A stretch of DNA of 11,821 nucleotides from positions 1 to 11,821 of the forward strand of contig JAEZCR010000135.1 in assembly GCA_023433465.1 (NCBI GenBank), read 5' to 3'. The stretch is from Pseudomonadota bacterium (GTDB taxonomy: Bacteria; Pseudomonadota; Gammaproteobacteria; Steroidobacterales; Steroidobacteraceae). Shown here piece by piece: positions 6,566 to 11,821 of the stretch. Within the stretch, counting starts at the first letter, position 1; every line of letters starts with the position of its first letter. The notes beneath the pieces were generated by a model. It saw only the letters and a program-made list of their open reading frames with translations, was not told the DNA's origin and searched no databases. A program made the position numbers and the translations under genes.

Positions 6566-7546
6566 TCACAGGCCCGGTAGTTCGGCGGCGAACCGGCTGC
6601 CACCGCCCTCGCGCGGCGCATGGTGGACCTCGCCGCCGTGCACCCGCGCGATCTGCCGGACGATGGCGAGCCCCAGTCCCGCCCCCGTGGGTGTCGGGTA
6701 AGAGATCGCGGAGTCAGGGGGCGGTTCGGAGCGGCGGAAGAACGGCTCGAAGATGCGTTCGCGATCCTCGGCCGCGATGCCCGGACCCGCGTCCTCGACG
6801 ATGAGTTGCGCGCCCCGTTCGCCGCGGGTCACGCGCAGCTCGCTCGCACCGCCCGCGTGCACGCGTGCGTTCTCGAGGAGATTGCGGATCAACCGTCGCA
6901 GCAACAGCGGGTCCCCGCGGAGCGTGACCGGTTCGCCCGTCGCTTCGAGATCGAAGTGCGCCGCCTCCTCCGCGGCCAGCGCCAGCAGGTCGACGATCTC
7001 CACGCGGTCTGGTCGCTTGGTCGCGTCCAGCCGGCTGGTGAGCAGCAATTCGCCGATCAGCGTATCGAGCTCACCGATGTTGCGTGCGAGCTCGGCGTTC
7101 GCGCCCGCGTCACCCGACGCGAGCCGCTCGGCGGCCAGCCGCATGCGCGTGAGCGGCGTGCGCAGCTCGTGCGAGCAATTGGCGAGCAGCATCTGGTTGG
7201 CGCGCACGAGCTGCTCGATGCGCGCGGCGGATTCGTTGAAGCTCGTGGCGAGCGCGGCCACTTCGTCCTTTCCCTCGACGGCGACACGCACGGAGAGATC
7301 GCCCGAGCCGAAACTGCGCACGCCCAGCTTCAGGCGCTCCAGCCGCGCGGTGACACCGCGCGCGATCGGGTACGCCAGCAGTGCGAGACCCGCACCCACC
7401 GCGCCGACCAGCAGGATCACCTGGGCGCCGTGCAGCAGCGTGCGCGCGCGATGATCGATGACGTGCCAAAGCATGAAGATGCCCAGCGTGAAGCAGATCA
7501 GCACCGCGATGATCGATAGATAGAGCTGGATGTGCAGGCGACGCAT
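6566..7546 (-). CDS. OmpR-partner sensor histidine kinase with minimal periplasmic loop
   Basis: Membrane histidine kinase of 326 residues that phosphorylates the adjacent regulator. Transmembrane segments lie at about 7-29 and 42-62, so the periplasmic part is only about 12 residues (30-41). Then follow a HAMP linker (about 63-116), a HisKA domain with H-box NCSHELRTPLTRMR (H126), and an HATPase domain with N-box RNLLENAR (N226), G1 EDAGPGI (251-257), F-box FEPFFRR (266-272) and G2 GAGLGLAIV (288-296). Every catalytic box is present. The start ATG directly follows the regulator's TAG with no gap, and AGGA (7554-7557) lies 7 bases before it, implying translational coupling. The operon (Spy/CpxP-like protein, regulator, kinase) resembles CpxP-CpxR-CpxA in gene content. 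CpxA, however, has a large periplasmic domain that is missing here, so I give no symbol. Confidence 0.94.
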   Translation of the reverse strand: MRRLHIQLYLSIIAVLICFTLGIFMLWHVIDHRARTLLHGAQVILLVGAVGAGLALLAYPIARGVTARLERLKLGVRSFGSGDLSVRVAVEGKDEVAALATSFNESAARIEQLVRANQMLLANCSHELRTPLTRMRLAAERLASGDAGANAELARNIGELDTLIGELLLTSRLDATKRPDRVEIVDLLALAAEEAAHFDLEATGEPVTLRGDPLLLRRLIRNLLENARVHAGGASELRVTRGERGAQLIVEDAGPGIAAEDRERIFEPFFRRSEPPPDSAISYPTPTGAGLGLAIVRQIARVHGGEVHHAPREGGGSRFAAELPGL

Positions 7547-8239
7547 CTAGCGATCCTGCTCCTTCGCGAACACGTAGCCCGCGCCGCGCAGCGTGAGGAT
7601 GCGCCGCGGTCGCTTCGGGTCATCCTCGATCGCCGCGCGCAGCCGGGAGATGTGTACGTCGATGGAGCGATCGAACTCCTCGAGCGCCGTGCCGCGCGTG
7701 AGATCCATCAATGCCTCGCGCGACAATACGCGGCCGGCGCGTTCGGCCAGTGCCAGCAGAAGCGCGAACTGGTGACTCGTGAGCGACTTGCGCTGCCCGT
7801 CCACCCTCACCTCGCGCGCTCCCGTGTCGATCTCCAGGCGGCCGAAACGCATCACCTGCGCGCCCGGCTGCGCGACCCGGCGGCGCAGGATGGCGCGCAG
7901 CCGCGCCAGCAGCTCGCGCGGCTCGAATGGTTTGGGTAGATAGTCGTCGGCGCCCAGCTCGAGGCCGATCACGCGGTCCATCGGATCGCCGCGCGCGGTG
8001 AGCATCAGCACCGGGATATCCGAGCGCGCGCGCACGCCGCGGCACAGGTCCAGCCCGTCCGCGTCCGGCAGCATCAGGTCGAGGATCATCGCGTCGAAGG
8101 TTTCGCTGCCGACGAGCTGGCGCGCCGCCGCGCCCGTCGCGGCACAGGTCGTGCGAAACCCCGCCTCGCCCAGATAGTCCGCGACCATCGCGGCGAGGCG
8201 GGAATCGTCTTCTACGAGCAGTACTCGGTGCACGGTCAT
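7547..8239 (-). CDS. OmpR/CpxR-family response regulator
   Basis: DNA-binding response regulator of 230 residues. The receiver domain (1-120) has the acidic cluster E10/D11/D12, phosphoacceptor D54 in LDLMLP, T81 in LMLTAR and K103 in PKPF. The winged-helix output domain (about 130-226) has LTSHQFALL, SREALMDL, RSIDVHISRLRAAI and the terminal wing LRGAGYVF typical of the OmpR group. The ATG at 8239 lacks a clear Shine-Dalgarno. It begins 35 bases after the stop of the Spy/CpxP-like gene, so translation probably relies on operon read-through. The stop codon abuts the kinase ATG. The RSIDVHISRLR recognition-region spelling is close to CpxR/RstA-type regulators. That fits the GTAAA-type box upstream of the operon, although the DNA target is inferred rather than shown. 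Confidence 0.95.
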   Translation of the reverse strand: MTVHRVLLVEDDSRLAAMVADYLGEAGFRTTCAATGAAARQLVGSETFDAMILDLMLPDADGLDLCRGVRARSDIPVLMLTARGDPMDRVIGLELGADDYLPKPFEPRELLARLRAILRRRVAQPGAQVMRFGRLEIDTGAREVRVDGQRKSLTSHQFALLLALAERAGRVLSREALMDLTRGTALEEFDRSIDVHISRLRAAIEDDPKRPRRILTLRGAGYVFAKEQDR

Positions 8240-8274
8240 CCGGCGCGCATGATGCGACAGGCGCCGGCGGGCAG

Positions 8275-8757
8275 CTAGCCGCCGTGATGCCGGCGCACTT
8301 CCGCGGCCAGGGCCGTGCGCTGTTCCGGCGTCAGCACTTCCGCCGCGTCGGCGAATGCCCAGCCCATCGCCTGCGTGGCTTGGTCGAACTGGCGGAACTG
8401 CTCGGCACGCATCGATTCGATCCGGACGCGATCGACCGTCGGCGAGAGCAGCAGTTCATGGAGCTGGCCCAGCGCCGCATTGTGGCTGTCATGCGCGGCT
8501 TTCATGTTGGCGAATGCGGGACGCAGGATGGTATCGATCTGCACCCTCTGCGATTCCGAGACGCCGATCCTGGCGAGCATGTCCGAGAGCTGGCTCAGGT
8601 GTGCCTCGGCATGATGGCCACCCCCGCCACCACTGCATCCGTGCCCGGATCCGCGGTGTTGATGGGCATACGTCAAACCACCCGCCACCGCCGCGAGCGG
8701 CGCGGCGAGCAACGCGAGAAGTTTGAGACGGGAGCGATTTACGTGTGGCTCGAACAT
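8275..8757 (-). CDS. Spy/CpxP-like periplasmic protein (metal or envelope-stress sensor family)
   Basis: Exported protein of 160 residues. A basic N-terminus and hydrophobic segment (about 11-28) form a signal peptide or anchor. Next comes a His/Gly/Cys cluster (32-53, with H32, H34, H39, C41, H48, H49, H53), then an all-helical domain (about 54-155). One LTXXQ-type motif is visible as LTPEQ (142-146), and the C-terminus is RRHHGG. Family members (Spy, CpxP, ZraP, CnrX) act in the periplasm as chaperones or metal-binding modulators of the neighbouring kinase. I infer that role from position; the His-rich ends favour metal binding. ATG 8757 is supported by AAGGAG (8764-8769) with 6-base spacing. 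The longer frame back to 8895 runs through the tRNA and is not real. It is first in the operon with the regulator and kinase. Confidence 0.85.
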   Translation of the reverse strand: MFEPHVNRSRLKLLALLAAPLAAVAGGLTYAHQHRGSGHGCSGGGGGHHAEAHLSQLSDMLARIGVSESQRVQIDTILRPAFANMKAAHDSHNAALGQLHELLLSPTVDRVRIESMRAEQFRQFDQATQAMGWAFADAAEVLTPEQRTALAAEVRRHHGG

Positions 8758-8825
8758 GGGCGACTCCTTGTTGTTTGCGACGGAGTCATGTTCGGCGCGC
8801 GGCGTTTCGGGTCTTTCGCGCGAAC

Positions 8826-8840
8826 GTAAAGTTTTGTGAA
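8826..8840 (+). promoter_or_regulatory. CpxR-like box upstream of the Spy/CpxP-like operon
   Basis: GTAAA-GTTTT-GTGAA (8826-8840) matches the E. coli CpxR consensus GTAAA-N5-GTAAA at nine of ten defined bases. It lies 69 bases upstream of the Spy/CpxP-like start, between that gene and the tRNA, in the opposite orientation to the gene. An operator here would make the operon autoregulated. No good -10 element was found downstream of it, and the consensus is borrowed from Enterobacteria, so this is a candidate only. Confidence 0.4.
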
Positions 8841-8850
8841 GTGGGAAAGT

Positions 8851-8927
8851 TGGTCGGGACGGCGAGATTCGAACTCGCGACCCCTTGCACCCCATGCAAG
8901 TGCGCTACCAGGCTGCGCCACGTCCCG
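8851..8927 (-). tRNA. tRNA-Pro(GGG)
   Basis: A complete 77-base cloverleaf including encoded CCA (8851-8853). The acceptor stem CGGGACG pairs exactly with CGTCCCG; the D stem is GCGC/GCGC; the anticodon stem CTTGC/GCAAG encloses loop ATGGGGT, with anticodon GGG at 8891-8893; the variable loop has 5 bases; and the T stem GCGAG/CTCGC encloses TTCGAAT. The discriminator base is A. It reads proline codon CCC (and CCU by wobble). It resembles the proteobacterial tRNA-Pro(GGG) that often follows a MerR-type gene downstream of ihfA. Confidence 0.97.
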
Positions 8928-9011
8928 ACCGAGATTCAGCAGACTCCGCCGGTGGGGTCCGCGGCGGGGTGCGCATGATACCCAAGCCGGGGCGGTTTTG
9001 CCCCCGTCCCG
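8928..9011 (-). promoter_or_regulatory. Gap upstream of tRNA-Pro with weak hairpin and -10-like element
   Basis: Between the methyltransferase-like gene and the tRNA, the minus strand shows a short GC hairpin (GGGGC/GCCCC around 8989-9004, loop AAAACC) with no T-tract. After it comes TATCAT, a plausible -10 element (about 8976-8981) without a recognisable -35. The tRNA may be transcribed from here or by read-through. Confidence 0.25.
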
Positions 9012-9710
9012 TCAGCCGGCTGCGCGCAGCGGGACCTGCCCGGCTTTGAGCCGGATAAAGGGCTTCTCCAGGCCCAGGACTTCCTCGCGGGCGCCGAGCA
9101 TCCGCGCCCACCGGGACGCGATCCAGCGATCGGCCGGCCGTGCGCCGTGTTCCACGAGAATCGTGCAGTCTTCGGCCAGCTTCTCGCCCATGACCGGCAC
9201 GAGCCCGTAGCGCCCACCGTACGTGTCGCCCGCCGGTCCGTCACAGATCACGAGCGAGAAATCGCCCGAGATCGAATCGAAGGCCGGAGGTTCGTACCAG
9301 TCGAAATCCCCGTAGCTGCGCAGCGGCGCGACCCACAGCCGTACGTTGCCCCGGCCGTAGCGATCGAGGAAACCCTGCACGCGCGACGCATGAACGATGT
9401 CGTCCTCGAGCACCCACACGGTCAGCCGCATGCGTTGTGCCACGGCGCCGATCAGCAGCGTGCTCAAGCCCGCGCCGCACTGGAGCACCGGTCCGCGCGT
9501 GGCGCGCACCTGCTGAAGGCACGCGGTCAGATATTCCTGTTGGGCCGACCAGTCGTTGCCCCAGCCGTACGCGAGATCCGCGAGCAGATCGCCCGTGAAC
9601 GGAAGTGACTCTTGCCGTGCTTCGCGCAGCAACCGTCGCATCGCGCGCCAGAAGACGAACTCCTGGTATGGCTTGCTTGCGTGCCGCGCCAATCCCCGAG
9701 TCAACGTCAT
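9012..9710 (-). CDS. Putative class I SAM-dependent methyltransferase-like protein
   Basis: Soluble protein of 232 residues with a nucleotide-binding fold typical of class I methyltransferases. A motif I-like loop VLQCGAGLSTLLIG (75-88) is followed by strand 2 ending VWVLEDD (98-104), whose acids could hold the SAM ribose. A strand-4 segment LVICDGPAGDTYGGR (153-167) holds D157. The usual acidic residue opening motif I is replaced by Q77. No substrate-specific motif is visible, so the target (small molecule, protein or RNA) is unknown, and a non-methyltransferase Rossmann protein is possible. The ATG is well supported by AAGGAG (9717-9722) with 6-base spacing. It sits between the symporter and tRNA-Pro with about 100 bases before it, so it may have its own promoter. 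Nothing ties it functionally to its neighbours. Confidence 0.7.
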   Translation of the reverse strand: MTLTRGLARHASKPYQEFVFWRAMRRLLREARQESLPFTGDLLADLAYGWGNDWSAQQEYLTACLQQVRATRGPVLQCGAGLSTLLIGAVAQRMRLTVWVLEDDIVHASRVQGFLDRYGRGNVRLWVAPLRSYGDFDWYEPPAFDSISGDFSLVICDGPAGDTYGGRYGLVPVMGEKLAEDCTILVEHGARPADRWIASRWARMLGAREEVLGLEKPFIRLKAGQVPLRAAG

Positions 9711-9812
9711 GTTGTTCTCCTTAGAACGTCTGGCCGACAGTGTGCCTCCGCTTTTGACAAAAAGCAGAATGTGTCCGGCTGGCGACAGGAGAGCGCTAAC
9801 AGTTCGTGAGCG
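9711..9812. other. Gap between symporter and methyltransferase-like gene
   Basis: The 102 bases hold two short structures. An 8-base direct repeat GAGCGCTA lies at 9791-9798 and 9808-9815 with a 17-base period; each copy contains the palindrome AGCGCT, and the second overlaps the symporter stop. A perfect small inverted repeat GCTTTT-GACA-AAAAGC lies at 9750-9765. TTGTCA on the minus strand, inside the latter, could be a -35 element, but no matching -10 was found. No terminator with a T-run follows the symporter. Confidence 0.3.
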
Positions 9813-11534
9813 CTACCAGAAGTAGATATAGATCGCGACGATGATTCCGACGATCACGCAGGTGTGGAATATTTCCCAGAAACCGTAGCTCTTGCGATCG
9901 TCCGCGTGCTGTTGCGCGGTGACGGATTTATAGGTGAGTCCCGCAATCTGTTCGTCCGGCGCGCGCGGCGTGAACTTGCTGACGACGAAGATCAGCACGC
10001 ACGTGAACACGAACAGCAGGAAGCTGAAATACAGCCAGTTCACGTCGACGAACGACTGGATGAAGCCAGGCCATTCGACGCCCTTGGTCTCGTGCAATGC
10101 CTGCAGCACGAGTCGCAGCATGCCGATCACGAACCCGGCCACGATGCCGATGAAGCCCGACTTCGGCGTCACTCGCCGCGAGAAGATGCCGGCCATGAAC
10201 ACCGCGGCGATCGACGGCGCGAGCAGGGACTGCACGAGCTGTAGATAGGTGTAGAGCTGGCCCTTGCCGAGATCCTGCAGGAACGGGATCCACAACATGC
10301 CGAGCACGATCACGCCGGCGGTCGCGAGACGCCCGACGTTCACGAGATGTCGTTCGCTCGATTGCGGGCGCAGTCGCTTGTAGAAATCCACGGTGAACAG
10401 CGTCGCCGTGGAATTGAACAGCGACGCGAGCGCGCTCATGAGCGCGGACAACATGCCGGCGAGCACGAGGCCGCGCAGGCCGTCGGGCAGCAGGTTCGAC
10501 ACGAGCACGGGGAACGCGCCCTGTGGGTTGTCGCCGATCGACTCGAAGCCGGGCGTGCCCTGCTTCCACAGCGCCACGGCGATCATGCCGGGCAGCAGGA
10601 AGATGAACATCGGCGCGAGCTTGAGGTACGCGGCGAAGATCGTGCCGCGGCGGGCCTCCTTGAGGCCGCGCGCGGTGAGCACGCGCTGCACGATGTATTG
10701 ATCGGTGCACCAGTACCACAGGCCGATGATCGGCGAGCACAGCAACACGCCGAGCCACGGCGTCGTGCTCGGATCGAACAGGAATCCCGGGAAGCCCTGC
10801 GTTTCGGGCGTGGTGGATAGAGGCCGCCACAGGTGGGTGGTCTCGGGGTTCGCTTCGCGCAACGCGTCGAGACCGCCGATCGCACCCAGGCCGACGAACA
10901 GCAATACGGTCGAGCCGGCGAGCAGCACCGGCACGTGCATCGCCTCGGTCCACAACACCGACCGCATGCCGCCGAAGATCACGAACACGCCCGTGAGGAT
11001 CACGAGCGAAAACGCCGAGAACCAGAAGAAGTCCGTCTCGCCGAACAGAGGTAGTTGGATGCTCGCGTAGCCGAGGATGGTCTGGATCGCGAACGCGCCG
11101 GCGAAGATCGTGACCGACGCCTTCGTGAGGATGTAGCTCACGAGGAAGATGAACGACAGGAACGTGCGCGTCGCAGGCGTGTAACGCCGCTCGAGGAATT
11201 CCGGCGTGGTGAATACGTTGGCGCGCAGGTAGAACGGCGCGAACACCCAGCCGAGCACCAGCACGAGATAGGAATGCAGCTCCCAGTGCGCGAAGGCCAC
11301 GCCATCGCTGGCGCCCGAGCCGGCGAGACCGATCAGGTGCTCCGCGCCGATGTTCGACGCGAAGATCGAGGAGCCGATCAGGAACCAGCCGGCGCTGCGG
11401 CTCGCGAGGAAGTAGTCCTCGGTGTTCTTTCCCTTGGCGAGCACCGCCCACACGCAGATCGCGGTGTTGGCGATGAAATACAGGGCGACGACGCCCCAAT
11501 CGAACGCGGAAAAGGAAACCGCGGTCCCGGTCAC
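9813..11534 (-). CDS. SGLT-type sodium/solute symporter, probable sugar transporter
   Basis: Integral membrane symporter of 573 residues with about 13-14 hydrophobic helices, in the sodium:solute symporter (SSS/SLC5) family. Alignment by eye to Vibrio vSGLT and human SGLT1 is strong throughout: SNIGAEHLIGLAGSG (60-74), WYWCTDQYIVQR (273-284), AAYLKL (301-306) and NSTATLFTVDFYK (374-386). Residues at the known sugar-contact positions are retained in SGLT1 form: H66, E85, K305 and Q432. This suggests a hexose or related sugar as substrate, taken up with Na+. At the Na2 site the usual serine pair reads S367-A368 (LMSALASLFNS), so the second serine is lost. The start is GTG 11534, the first codon after an in-frame stop that is also the MerR gene's TAA. 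No Shine-Dalgarno is evident, but the first membrane helix begins about residue 12, so a later start is unlikely. Confidence 0.93.
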   Translation of the reverse strand: MTGTAVSFSAFDWGVVALYFIANTAICVWAVLAKGKNTEDYFLASRSAGWFLIGSSIFASNIGAEHLIGLAGSGASDGVAFAHWELHSYLVLVLGWVFAPFYLRANVFTTPEFLERRYTPATRTFLSFIFLVSYILTKASVTIFAGAFAIQTILGYASIQLPLFGETDFFWFSAFSLVILTGVFVIFGGMRSVLWTEAMHVPVLLAGSTVLLFVGLGAIGGLDALREANPETTHLWRPLSTTPETQGFPGFLFDPSTTPWLGVLLCSPIIGLWYWCTDQYIVQRVLTARGLKEARRGTIFAAYLKLAPMFIFLLPGMIAVALWKQGTPGFESIGDNPQGAFPVLVSNLLPDGLRGLVLAGMLSALMSALASLFNSTATLFTVDFYKRLRPQSSERHLVNVGRLATAGVIVLGMLWIPFLQDLGKGQLYTYLQLVQSLLAPSIAAVFMAGIFSRRVTPKSGFIGIVAGFVIGMLRLVLQALHETKGVEWPGFIQSFVDVNWLYFSFLLFVFTCVLIFVVSKFTPRAPDEQIAGLTYKSVTAQQHADDRKSYGFWEIFHTCVIVGIIVAIYIYFW

Positions 11535-11821
11535 TTAGCGACGCAGGATTCTGAGGAGCTCTTCGAGCTCCATGCGCATCTGCTTGACGATCTGCTGGCT
11601 CTGGCTCACGTCGACGCGAGCTTCTTCTCCGGCCAGCTTGTTGCGCGCGCCGCCGATCGTGAAGCCCTGTTCGTAGAGCAACGAGCGGATCTGGCGGATG
11701 ATGATGACGTCCTGGCGCTGGTAGTAGCGGCGATTGCCGCGACGCTTCACGGGCTTGAGCTGCGGGAACTCCTGCTCCCAGTAGCGCAGCACGTGCGGCT
11801 TCACGCCGCAGAGCTCGCTGA
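11535..11821 (-). CDS. MerR-family regulator, ihfA-neighbour type (N-terminus off the window)
   Basis: C-terminal part of a MerR-type DNA-binding protein, about 95 residues visible, open to the right edge. The sequence S-E-L-C-G-V-K-P-H-V-L-R-Y-W-E is helix-turn-helix followed by the MerR signature. A basic wing (VKRRGNRRYY), IRQIRSLLYEQGFTI and a short Gln/Glu-rich dimerisation helix follow. GTG at 11804 is an internal Val codon, not the start, since the fold continues upstream of it. It lacks an effector-binding domain. This spelling matches the roughly 118-residue MerR protein commonly encoded just after pheST and ihfA in gammaproteobacteria, whose physiological role is not established. 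The stop codon TAA is directly followed by the symporter's GTG, so the symporter may be translationally coupled to it. Confidence 0.93.
   Translation of the reverse strand, partial: SELCGVKPHVLRYWEQEFPQLKPVKRRGNRRYYQRQDVIIIRQIRSLLYEQGFTIGGARNKLAGEEARVDVSQSQQIVKQMRMELEELLRILRR

Noticed and set aside
8758..8895. N-terminal extension of the Spy/CpxP-like protein to 8895
   Set aside because: It would translate part of tRNA-Pro and the CpxR-like box. The ATG at 8757 has an ideal AAGGAG at 6-base spacing.
8840..8930. tRNA-Pro as an attachment site for an integrated element
   Set aside because: No repeat of the tRNA 3' end is visible in the window, there is no integrase, and the genes downstream look like ordinary chromosome.
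9791..9815. GAGCGCTA direct repeat as a regulator-binding site
   Set aside because: There are only two 8-base copies, and the second overlaps a stop codon. It is too short and too poorly placed to claim as an operator.
9928..11499. Very long open frame (523 codons) antisense-shifted over the symporter gene
   Set aside because: It lies entirely over the symporter on the same strand in another frame, and its product is Arg/Ala/His-rich with no domain pattern. This is typical of GC-rich shadow frames.

Overview
The window is uniformly GC-rich bacterial chromosome with dense coding, long antisense shadow frames and few gaps. The pieces point to a high-GC proteobacterium, most likely a gammaproteobacterium: a MerR-type gene of the kind usually found after ihfA, a tRNA-Pro(GGG) with an encoded CCA end, a CpxP/Spy-like operon, a MacA-like adaptor and a GGDEF-EAL protein. 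Relatives of Steroidobacter or Xanthomonadales are a guess from overall character, not a demonstrated placement.

All genes but one run leftward on the minus strand. From the right edge in transcription order they are: the 3' part of a MerR-family regulator (11535-11821), an SGLT-type sodium/sugar symporter (9813-11534), a small putative SAM methyltransferase (9012-9710), tRNA-Pro(GGG) (8851-8927), a Spy/CpxP-like periplasmic metal or stress protein (8275-8757), an OmpR-family response regulator (7547-8239), its compact membrane histidine kinase (6566-7546), and an 83-residue His/Cys protein (6179-6430). A good intrinsic terminator candidate (6521-6546) closes the kinase operon. The only plus-strand gene (4960-6120) encodes a soluble protein with an N-terminal receiver fused to a histidine kinase core. 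Divergent from it is an 882-residue receiver-PAS-GAF-GGDEF-EAL protein (1993-4641), followed by the adaptor (634-1896) and ATPase (1-628, truncated) of a MacAB-like ABC exporter.

Three signalling or envelope modules therefore sit side by side. The first is a Spy/CpxP-regulator-kinase operon with a CpxR-like box (8826-8840) upstream, plausibly an autoregulated envelope or metal-stress circuit. The second is a divergent pair, a soluble receiver-kinase and a receiver-phosphodiesterase, in which the second has a destroyed GGDEF motif (GGGTF) but a complete EAL catalytic set. Phosphate flow lowering cyclic di-GMP is the natural hypothesis. The third is the exporter. The right end looks like the conserved ihfA-merR-tRNA-Pro neighbourhood opened up by a sugar symporter and a methyltransferase-like gene.

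I see no CRISPR array, transposase, integrase, insertion sequence or phage gene. Nothing here is convincingly a wholly new system. The most interesting items are domain-level departures (degenerate GGDEF, an altered Na2-site serine in the symporter, a kinase with almost no periplasmic domain) and gene arrangements.
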